Positions 5,365 through 10,488 of a stretch of 11,884 nucleotides of DNA are shown here, one piece after another. The number at the start of each line of letters is the position of its first letter. Position 1 is the stretch's first letter. Below the pieces are notes generated by a model. It was not told where the DNA came from. It worked only from the letters and a program-made list of their open reading frames with translations, and searched no databases. The stretch is taken from contig JAUYDD010000020.1 of assembly GCA_030704765.1 (NCBI GenBank), forward strand, positions 1-11,884, given 5' to 3'. The translations under genes and the position numbers were made by a program. This DNA comes from Nanobdellota archaeon. Its GTDB lineage: Archaea > Nanobdellota > Nanobdellia > Pacearchaeales > GW2011-AR1.

Positions 5365-5881
5365 AGTTTTAAGAAAGTTAATAGCGAATCCTTTACTTTT
5401 GAATAAAAGGATAAAGTTCTACGAAAGTAAAAAGATTATACAAAAAGTCCCACTTGATTTGGAGGAAATTAAAGGACATATCTCAAAATCAGAGCATAAT
5501 CTCAAGTTTGTTTTAGATAATATGAAACTAGAATACTATGATTGGTGCATAACTGGTTGTTATTATGCTATTTATCAAATTGCATTAGCGTTGATAAGAG
5601 CAAAAGAAGTTTATTCAAAAAATCATGATGCTACCCTTTGTTTACTGGCAAGAGACTATTATCAAGCAGGCATAACTAAAGAAGATATCGAGTTAATCAA
5701 TGTCTTTTTCTTAGATTATCAAGACTTACTTATCTACGTTCATACAAAAGATAGAAGAGAAGAAGCATCTTACTCCTCAAAGTATGACTTCGACAAAGAA
5801 AAAGTTGAAGAACTAAGACTCAAAACAATTGATTTTATTAACAAGGCAAGAGGAATATTGGATAGTCAAATAAAGCAATAA
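5354..5881 (+). CDS. HEPN-domain protein, toxin of the MNT/HEPN pair
   Basis: Predicted RNase-like toxin paired with the preceding nucleotidyltransferase. The 175-aa helical protein has the HEPN (PF05168-like) pattern: KGHISKSEHNLKFVLDN (about residues 40-56), then YYDWCITGCYYAIYQIALALI with SKNHDATL (about residues 61-93), and DRREEASYSSKYDF near residue 133. The classic RX4-6H RNase motif is not present; this subfamily usually has an R-E-x-A-x-Y segment in the same place, so catalysis may differ or the partner may modify the Tyr. Start choice is supported by a Shine-Dalgarno. Its stop is followed 25 nt later by a full boundary repeat. Pair assignment is strong; toxicity is inferred. Confidence 0.87.
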   Translation: MEIKVLRKLIANPLLLNKRIKFYESKKIIQKVPLDLEEIKGHISKSEHNLKFVLDNMKLEYYDWCITGCYYAIYQIALALIRAKEVYSKNHDATLCLLARDYYQAGITKEDIELINVFFLDYQDLLIYVHTKDRREEASYSSKYDFDKEKVEELRLKTIDFINKARGILDSQIKQ

Positions 5882-5904
5882 TCTTTACCACAAACCCCTA
5901 TGCA

Positions 5905-6036
5905 GAGGAAAAAGTTGGGAAGTTAATCCTTAGGATTAAGTTAGCTACATAAACCGAATAACTAAAGATTATTTTGGTGATAAGCTGTAGAGGAGAGTAT
6001 TACCCAATGGTTAAGTGCTCTGGAAGAGAGTTGAAC
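5905..6036 (+). repeat. Structured boundary repeat, bulged-hairpin type, copy C (most complete)
   Basis: Contains every module: GAGGAAAAAGTT, AAGTTAATCC, the exact near-palindrome TTAATCCTTAGGATTAA (5923-5939), GTTAGCTACATAAACCG, AATAACT, a hairpin with AACT/GGTT outside and GGTGAT/ATTACC inside, loop with GAGGAGAG, then GTGCTC and GTTGAAC (6030-6036). The inner stem has drifted from copies A and B but still pairs. Total length is about 132 bases. The next gene lies only 10 nt away, on the opposite strand. Confidence 0.85.
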
Positions 6037-6045
6037 TTAAAAGGA

Positions 6046-6291
6046 TTATAAAGTTACGATTGTTTTTATCACCAGCAATATGCTAAATATTAAAATTGCT
6101 AAAAAAGCCCAAAAGAAGACTTTAGATAACTTCTCAGATTTTTGGTTCCGCCGATATTCTAGTAAAGCAAAAAAAGAAAGAATTGCAACAAGAGCATAAC
6201 CTAAAATTTGAATTATAGGAAACATAAAGATAAACTGGCATAAAAATCCAATTAGTATAACAAAGATTAAGTAGATTTGGATTTTTTTCAT
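6046..6291 (-). CDS. Small membrane protein, 81 aa
   Basis: Not recognised. Three hydrophobic segments are visible: about residues 5-24 (IQIYLIFVILIGFLCQFIF), 26-45 (PIIQILGYALVAILSFFALL) and 58-79 (KVFFWAFLAILIFSILLVI). A basic loop, EYRRNQKSEKLSK, separates the second and third and is probably cytoplasmic. No functional motif. It is transcribed away from the next gene, and its own TATA box (TTTATAAA, 6313-6320) lies exactly 29 nt before its start, so it is a genuine promoter-driven gene in reverse orientation. Function unknown. Confidence 0.72.
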   Translation of the reverse strand: MKKIQIYLIFVILIGFLCQFIFMFPIIQILGYALVAILSFFALLEYRRNQKSEKLSKVFFWAFLAILIFSILLVIKTIVTL

Positions 6292-6312
6292 ATTTTAATA
6301 ATAAAAAAGATC

Positions 6313-6320
6313 TTTATAAA
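6313..6320 (-). promoter_or_regulatory. TATA box for the 81-aa membrane protein
   Basis: TTTATAAA is self-complementary; read on the minus strand it begins 29 nt before the start codon at 6291. Confidence 0.65.
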
Positions 6321-6354
6321 ACTATCTCAAGATAAAAAATTTTAATTAATAATG

Positions 6355-6362
6355 TTTAAATA
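6355..6362 (+). promoter_or_regulatory. TATA box for the 130-aa membrane protein
   Basis: TTTAAATA begins 29 nt before the ATG at 6384. With the minus-strand box at 6313-6320 it makes a compact divergent promoter region of 92 bases. No boundary repeat lies between these two genes, so they may form a single cassette. Confidence 0.65.
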
Positions 6363-6383
6363 ATAGTTAAACTAGGTTTCTTT

Positions 6384-6776
6384 ATGGAATTAATATACAG
6401 CTTAACAATTGTTCTTTTAATATTTGGATTGCTTGTTTATCTTCTTTTTAAAAGCATTTGGTTTTTTCTTTTTTATATGAAGAGTTATAAAAGAGGAATT
6501 TTGCCTCCAGTTTATCCATTAAGAGGATATTTTCCATTTGGTTCAAACTTAGTAATAAGACTGAATAAAAAACAAAAGGTTTCTGAAAATTTAAAAAAAG
6601 AGATATATGCCCTAAAGGAATGGAAAAATAATAAAAAGGATATGCAAATAGTAGATTATGACCCTATAAAGTTTAAAACAACATTATTTACTGGAATTAT
6701 TGCTTCTGCTGTTATGTCCCTAGTGTTTTTAGGAATTATTATATACTTAATGCTTACTTTGCTTGGTTTGAAATAA
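6384..6776 (+). CDS. Membrane protein with N- and C-terminal TM segments, 130 aa
   Basis: Not recognised. A long N-terminal hydrophobic stretch (about residues 3-32, IYSLTIVLLIFGLLVYLLFK and following) could be one or two helices. A soluble middle of about 70 residues is rich in Lys and aromatics (PPVYPLRGYFPFGSNLVIRL, then LKEWKNNKKDMQIVDYDPIKF). A C-terminal segment spans about residues 100-128 (LFTGIIASAVMSLVFLGIIIY). The PPVYPLRGYFPFG stretch is the most distinctive part and could be searched. It sits back to back with another small membrane protein, which suggests a related role, but no function can be given. AAGGAAAA follows its stop by 16 nt. Confidence 0.75.
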   Translation: MELIYSLTIVLLIFGLLVYLLFKSIWFFLFYMKSYKRGILPPVYPLRGYFPFGSNLVIRLNKKQKVSENLKKEIYALKEWKNNKKDMQIVDYDPIKFKTTLFTGIIASAVMSLVFLGIIIYLMLTLLGLK

Positions 6777-6792
6777 AATTAATTTCTAATCT

Positions 6793-6920
6793 TAAGGAAA
6801 ATGTCCGTAAGTTAATCCTTAGAATGTCATGAATTTTCGTAAACTCAAATTCCTGAACACACTCAAGAACTTTCAGTTCTTGATGTTAACTTATCGTGGG
6901 GTAATCTAACTTAAGGTTAA
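6793..6920 (+). repeat. Structured boundary repeat, two-hairpin (Y) type
   Basis: AAGGAAAATGTC starts the element. An outer stem TAAGTTAA/TTAACTTA (6808-6815 with 6886-6893) encloses two hairpins: CATGAATTT/AAATTCCTG (6828-6836 with 6847-6855, one mismatch) and TCAAGAACT/AGTTCTTGA (6863-6871 with 6875-6883). They are joined by a linker containing GAACACACT (6855-6863), identical to that at 10283-10291. The element ends with TCGTGGGGTAATCTAACTTAAGGTTAA, which is shared with 1503-1530. Confidence 0.85.
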
Positions 6921-6981
6921 TAATAAGTGCTTCAAAATGAAGACCTTACTGAAAAATTCTATTAAGATAAGTACAATAATA

Positions 6982-6989
6982 TTTAAATA
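6982..6989 (+). promoter_or_regulatory. TATA box for the 103-aa gene
   Basis: TTTAAATA begins 29 nt before the ATG at 7011, in line with the other leaderless genes here. Confidence 0.65.
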
Positions 6990-7010
6990 ATACAATTTGA
7001 TTTATTAAAC

Positions 7011-7322
7011 ATGCAAGTTGATATTAAAAAAATGAGAGAGATGAGAAGATTTTTAAGTGGAACTGGTGTTAAAGTTAGACCAGGTAATGCTGGTGTAAAA
7101 GGGAGACCTGTATTAGAAGGTAGTTTAACTATGCCTTTAATGCCTTATCATCAGAGAGTTATTGATGCTGTAATAGACTTAAATAATGACCCCTCAAGAA
7201 AAGTTGCCGTTCCTTCTCACCTTGCAAATTATGCTTATCACGTAAAAGAACAATGGTTCAGAGAATATAATGAAATGTCAGGTCCTTCTTTATTGGATGT
7301 CCTTTATTGCAGTGATGACTAA
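7011..7322 (+). CDS. Hypothetical 103-aa soluble protein
   Basis: Not recognised. It is a soluble, moderately basic protein in two parts. The N-terminal half is rich in Gly, Val, Arg and Lys (FLSGTGVKVRPGNAGVKGRP), suggesting an extended or flexible region that could contact nucleic acid. The C-terminal half is probably helical (MPYHQRVIDAVIDLNNDP, VPSHLANYAYHVKEQWFREY) and ends acidic, LLDVLYCSDD. Three histidines (PYHQR, PSHLA, AYHVK) could bind metal, but no known motif is matched. It has a TATA box at the standard position and a repeat on both sides, so it looks like a complete one-gene unit. Confidence 0.68.
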   Translation: MQVDIKKMREMRRFLSGTGVKVRPGNAGVKGRPVLEGSLTMPLMPYHQRVIDAVIDLNNDPSRKVAVPSHLANYAYHVKEQWFREYNEMSGPSLLDVLYCSDD

Positions 7323-7381
7323 TTTTAACAAATAAATTTTTTTAAATTATACTAAGGTCTTCAAAAAGAATACTTTCTTAA

Positions 7382-7476
7382 TAATCTCATGCCATTTTTT
7401 CGTTTTATCAACGGAAGTCGGTTTCGTGTTTTTGCTCACAATTATAGCAACTTTTTATTAATTTAGCTGGATACGC
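7382..7476. repeat. Structured repeat (CTCATGCCA type), short-tip copy
   Basis: Matches 1531-1685 at both ends: AATCTCATGCCATTTTTTCG, GGTTTCGTGTTTTT and ACGCTCCCC. The central stem TTCGTT/AACGGAA (7399-7404 with 7410-7416) keeps the same single bulged G but is closed by a short loop instead of two hairpins. Bases 7477-7545 contain further reverse-oriented fragments: on the minus strand, CAAGGGGGAGTT resembles the end of copy B. Confidence 0.7.
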
Positions 7477-7545
7477 TCCCCATTCCAAACCTCAAAAAAT
7501 AACTCCCCCTTGATAAATTCTTAGCGGTTAACTGCTCCTGAAAAG

Positions 7546-7625
7546 ATTGTGTTATAAAACTTGTCATACTTTTTGTATCAAAATGTGTTATAAATCGTGT
7601 AATAAAAAGTGTTACACAGAACTCG
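7546..7625 (+). repeat. 80-bp direct repeat, copy 2
   Basis: Same as 2048-2127 apart from G at 7575. As in the first copy it is followed at once by TGGGGT of a structured element, although what comes after that differs. Confidence 0.9.
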
Positions 7626-7841
7626 TGGGGTCCTCGAACCTTAGGTTAAAGTCTCCAAAGTCTTGTCTACGCTGAGGTTCGAGAAAAAAGTTTTCACTTT
7701 ACTATCTTAAGTTTTATGTCAGGAATGCTCACTGATGTTTGCATTCCTGAGCATCCAGAAGTCCAACTCAGATAAGCAAGGACTTCTTGATATTCAAAAG
7801 TGGAAACTTTTTGGAGCACATCTATCTGTTTCGGGGAGCGT
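7626..7841 (+). other. Large gene-free structured region, possible compound repeat or RNA
   Basis: No ORF of note. The stretch folds heavily: stem CTCGAACCT/AGGTTCGAG (7633-7641 with 7675-7683), then an outer 15-bp stem 7686-7700 with 7797-7811 (one wobble) enclosing two hairpins, CAGGAATGC/GCATTCCTG (7720-7728 with 7741-7749) and AGAAGTCC/GGACTTCT (7757-7764 with 7780-7787). It ends with CGGGGAGCGTTAAC (about 7832-7845), which resembles the GGGGAGTTGAAC end of the other repeats. The layout is the same as the two-hairpin elements at 6793 and 10231 but larger. It could be a recombination site, a cassette without a gene, or a structured transcript. Confidence 0.6.
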
Positions 7842-7866
7842 TAACAGCTTAAAGCTTACTAATGCT

Positions 7867-7897
7867 AATAGAAAGCTTTATAAATAAGCTTTCTATT
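7867..7897 (+). promoter_or_regulatory. ATPase-gene promoter: TATA box inside a 12-bp inverted repeat
   Basis: The perfect arms AATAGAAAGCTT (7867-7878) and AAGCTTTCTATT (7886-7897) flank TATAAAT. The box TTTATAAA (7877-7884) begins 29 nt before the ATG at 7906, so a protein binding both arms would cover the box completely. Confidence 0.65.
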
Positions 7898-7905
7898 ACT
7901 ATCAT

Positions 7906-9168
7906 ATGGATTTTAAAAGTATAATTAAAGAGCAAAGAGAAGAACTTGAGAAGATAGAAAAAGAAGAAAAAATAATAGAAAGAACTGGATTAAACAAAAG
8001 CAAAGAATCCTTAAAATATCCCAATATATTAGCAATTCTTGGAGTAAGAAGATGCGGGAAGTCTATTTTTTCTTATTTATTAGCAAAACCCCACAAATTC
8101 GCATATATTAACTTTGATGATGAAAGATTAGCAGGATTAAAAAGCGAAGATTTGAATAAAATTTTAGAATCGTTCTACGAACTTTATGAGGATATAGATT
8201 ATATAATTTTAGATGAAATACAAAATGTAGACGATTGGGAACTCTTTGTAAATAGATTAAGAAGGACAAAAAAGATAATTTTAACTGGAAGCAACTCTAA
8301 GCTTTTGTCTGGAGAGCTATCAACTCATTTAACTGGAAGATATTTAGATATAATTTTATTTCCTTTTTCATTTAAAGAATTTCTTAGATTAAAAGAAATT
8401 AAAGAAAATAAAGTTTATACAACTAAAGAAAAAGCAGAGATTATGAAGACTTTGCAGGAATATCTTGAAATAGGAGGATTTCCAGAAGCATATAAATTTG
8501 GAAAAGGAATGATTTCAAAAATTTATGAAGATATACTCACAAAAGATATTTTATTGAGATATAACATTTCTAAAAAGGAAGAAATAAAGAAACTTGCTAA
8601 ATATCTTATAACAAATTCTTCTGGAGAAATAACTTACAGCAAATTAGCAAGAATATTTAATATTAAACATGTATCTACAATATCTAACTGGATTTCATAT
8701 CTTGAAAATGCTTTTTTAATATTTAGATTAGAAAGATTTGATTTTAAATTGAAACAACAGTTTATCGCTCCCAAAAAAGTTTATTGTATTGATTCTGGGT
8801 TAATGAATACTATAGGATTCAAATTTTCAGAAAATAGGGGAAAGGTTATAGAAAATGAAGTTGCTCTTGAATTGCAAAGGAGAAAAGCAAAAGAAAACTC
8901 ATTTGAAGTTTATTATTGGAAGGATCACCAACAAAATGAAGTTGATTTTGTTATAAAAAAAGAGAAAAAAGTTGAACAACTTATCCAGGTAAGTTATATA
9001 AATTCAAAAGAAGAAATAAGAGAAAGGGAGATAAATGCACTATTAAAAGCAAGTAAAGAATTAAGATGCAAAAATCTTATAGTTATAACTTGGGATTACG
9101 AAACAGGAGAGAAATTTGATGGAGAAAATATTAAATTTGTGCCTTTATGGAAATGGTTACTTGAATGA
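7906..9168 (+). CDS. AAA-family ATPase with C-terminal DUF4143 nuclease-like domain
   Basis: Predicted ATPase of the AAA_14/DUF4143 group, common in archaea and often in mobile or defence-rich regions; the biological role is not established. In 420 aa I see a charged N-terminal helix (residues 8-35), Walker A GVRRCGKS (46-53), FDDERL (70-75), Walker B DYIILDEIQ (98-106), sensor LTGSNS (126-131) with a following TGRY, LEIGGFPEAY (187-196), a winged-helix-like region at about 225-275 (ITYSKLARIFNIKHVSTISNW), and a C-terminal restriction-endonuclease-like fold with Glu318, NEVDFVI (Asp347) and LIQVSYIN. The usual Lys after the last strand is missing, so nuclease activity is doubtful. Length is normal. 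Its stop overlaps the start of an HD-domain pseudogene (ATGA). The promoter carries a long inverted repeat. Confidence 0.92.
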   Translation: MDFKSIIKEQREELEKIEKEEKIIERTGLNKSKESLKYPNILAILGVRRCGKSIFSYLLAKPHKFAYINFDDERLAGLKSEDLNKILESFYELYEDIDYIILDEIQNVDDWELFVNRLRRTKKIILTGSNSKLLSGELSTHLTGRYLDIILFPFSFKEFLRLKEIKENKVYTTKEKAEIMKTLQEYLEIGGFPEAYKFGKGMISKIYEDILTKDILLRYNISKKEEIKKLAKYLITNSSGEITYSKLARIFNIKHVSTISNWISYLENAFLIFRLERFDFKLKQQFIAPKKVYCIDSGLMNTIGFKFSENRGKVIENEVALELQRRKAKENSFEVYYWKDHQQNEVDFVIKKEKKVEQLIQVSYINSKEEIREREINALLKASKELRCKNLIVITWDYETGEKFDGENIKFVPLWKWLLE

Positions 9169-9432
9169 AAACACAAAATATTATCGAAAAAGTTCGAGAA
9201 CTTGTTAAGAAAGAACATGAATCTGAGGATTTTAAGTATCATATTTCAGTAGTTGTAAAAAAATGCATTAAAGTTAGCTGGCATTAAGAAAGCAAGTAAA
9301 GAGATAGTAGAGTTGGGAGCATTATTACATGATATTAGTAGAACTCATGGACTAAAACCTAGCGAGATAAATGAGCATCATCTAAAAAGTTATGAAATCA
9401 TTTTTGCAGAGTTTAACCTTAGCTATTTTTAA
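9165..9432 (+). pseudogene. HD-domain hydrolase, frameshifted and C-terminally truncated
   Basis: Starts with ATGA overlapping the ATPase stop, so it was the second gene of that operon. The first frame gives 40 residues (MKTQNIIEKVRELVKKEHES, then EDFKYHISVVV) and stops at 9285. Dropping one A from the run of seven at 9257-9263 restores VVVKNALKLAGIKKASKEI, then ELGALLHDI, with the HD pair at 9328-9333 and the first His at codon 26, matching the spacing in the intact HD gene at 4125. The restored frame runs to 9432 and ends at NLSYF, well before the final metal-binding Asp expected for the family. So there are two lesions: an A-tract frameshift and loss of the C-terminal half. The frameshift alone could be a sequencing error; the truncation could not. 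Confidence 0.82.
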
Positions 9433-9485
9433 CTGCCAACTGTTTTAGTGCTTTTTAGTCAGCGTCGATAAAAATTCATAAAATA

Positions 9486-9647
9486 GCGGGAGAACCTTAA
9501 CCTAAGGTTAAATACTTCGTGGGGTTAGATAAATGTCGTTTAGTCTAAACTTAATGACATTGGGCATTTATCCTTAGGATTAAGTTAGCTACATAAACCG
9601 AATAACTTGAGAGTGATTTGGTGCAAGTTACGAACGGGGCGGTGAAC
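9486..9647 (+). repeat. Composite boundary repeat, bulged-hairpin type, copy D (recombined)
   Basis: Starts with a TTAACC/GGTTAA hairpin (9497-9502 with 9506-9511) and CGTGGGG (9518-9524). A folded insert follows: GATAAATG/CATTTATC (9528-9535 with 9565-9572), ATGTC/GACAT and GTTTAG/CTAAAC. Then comes TCCTTAGGATTAAG, GTTAGCTACATAAACCG and AATAACTTGAGAG as in copy A. The 3' hairpin half is replaced by a shorter sequence with GGGGCGGTGAAC at 9636-9647. It looks like a join of two repeat types. Confidence 0.75.
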
Positions 9648-9686
9648 TCTAATTTTATAAACATAAAAATCTTAAATCATTTATAT

Positions 9687-10160
9687 TCAAATTAAGATTG
9701 GTGAAAACCTATCTCTTATATGAAATCTATTTGTTTTTCTTGATCTCAAATCTGGAATTAATTGTTCATATAATGGTCGCATTAATTGAAAAAAATATTT
9801 CGATTGAACGGGTTTTTCATCAAGTAATTCTGCTATACCTAAAAACTTAGCTAGTTCAATTTCATCCCGCTTTGCAAAATCTACAGATGAGGAATCAAAC
9901 ATATAACAACCAAAATTCTTTGGGTTTCCAGGATTCTCCCCAAATTCATTTCTTGGGCACATCCTACAATCTTCATCCTTGTTAGTAACTATACTTATAA
10001 GTTGAGATAAATTATTTATAACTTTTCTCATTGTTGCAATTCCATGTTGTTTAAAAACCGCATTTTCATACCATCTTACAACATTCTCAGGAGTCCATCC
10101 TAAATAAAATACATCAAAATAATGAGACGCATGATGTGGCAATATTTTAATAGGTTCCAT
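9687..10160 (-). CDS. DUF1284-like Cys/His protein, 157 aa
   Basis: Function unknown. The sequence recalls DUF1284 proteins, which start with a basic/proline segment plus two histidines and carry a C-x2-C...C cluster thought to hold metal or an Fe-S cluster. Here: IKILPHHASHYFD (His9, His10, His13), then a helical stretch, then VTNKDEDCRMCPRNEFGE (Cys65, Cys68), FGCYMFD (Cys85) and RDEIELAKFLGI with an Asp/Glu pair. Asp62, Glu63 and Asp64 precede the first Cys. The C-terminal 45 residues are basic and may be specific to this lineage. It is read in reverse relative to most neighbours and has its own TATA box, so it is a reversed cassette between repeats at 9486-9647 and 10231-10329. The family assignment is from memory and moderate. 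Confidence 0.65.
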   Translation of the reverse strand: MEPIKILPHHASHYFDVFYLGWTPENVVRWYENAVFKQHGIATMRKVINNLSQLISIVTNKDEDCRMCPRNEFGENPGNPKNFGCYMFDSSSVDFAKRDEIELAKFLGIAELLDEKPVQSKYFFQLMRPLYEQLIPDLRSRKTNRFHIRDRFSPILI

Positions 10161-10181
10161 ATTTAACTGCTATGAAATGGC

Positions 10182-10189
10182 TATAAATA
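10182..10189 (-). promoter_or_regulatory. TATA box for the DUF1284-like gene
   Basis: On the minus strand TATTTATA begins 29 nt before the start codon at 10160. Confidence 0.6.
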
Positions 10190-10230
10190 CCTAGCGTTTA
10201 TAATCAGGCAGATATCTTTAATATATCTTG

Positions 10231-10329
10231 AGGAAAACGTCAGGGAGTTAATCCTTAGGACGTCAAGAATTTACTAATTCTTGAACACACTAGAAGAACT
10301 AAAGGGTCTTGATGTTAACTAATCGCGGG
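10231..10329 (+). repeat. Structured boundary repeat, two-hairpin (Y) type, second copy
   Basis: GAGGAAAACGTC starts the element. Outer stem AGTTAA/TTAACT (10246-10251 with 10315-10320) encloses CAAGAATT/AATTCTTG (10264-10271 with 10276-10283) and an imperfect AAGAACT/GGGTCTT (10294-10300 with 10304-10310). The hairpins are separated by a linker containing GAACACACT (10283-10291), exactly as at 6855-6863. The element ends with ATCGCGGG, a variant of ATCGTGGGG. The stems differ in sequence from 6793-6920 but keep pairing. Confidence 0.85.
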
Positions 10330-10447
10330 AATATTTAGTAAAAATTTCAATATTTAACAATGAATTTTTTGAATTTCTATTTTTCTAATGTTTAGTTTAT
10401 GATTCTTATGCTAACTATCATAAAGTATTTTATTCACAATATAAATA

Positions 10448-10455
10448 TTTATATA
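10448..10455 (+). promoter_or_regulatory. Candidate TATA box for the cupin gene
   Basis: TTTATATA starts 41 nt before the ATG at 10489, predicting a leader of about 12 nt. The 159 bases between the repeat and this gene are very AT-rich, and other TATA-like strings occur, so the assignment is tentative. Confidence 0.4.
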
Positions 10456-10488
10456 GAATAGCGAAATAATTAAATCTATAAAAACACA

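Noticed and set aside
5905..6036. Calling the repeats true integron attC sites
   Set aside because: GTTGAAC fits the R' core, but I could not find a complementary R'' box (GTTCAAC) at the other end of the forward copies, and there is no integrase in the window. I report only an attC-like layout.
7906..9168. ATPase as the recombinase of the array
   Set aside because: DUF4143 ATPases are not known as site-specific recombinases, and the gene has none of the tyrosine or serine recombinase signatures.
9257..9263. Programmed frameshifting in the HD gene
   Set aside because: The A run could slip, but the product would still lack the final metal ligand, so decay is the simpler explanation.
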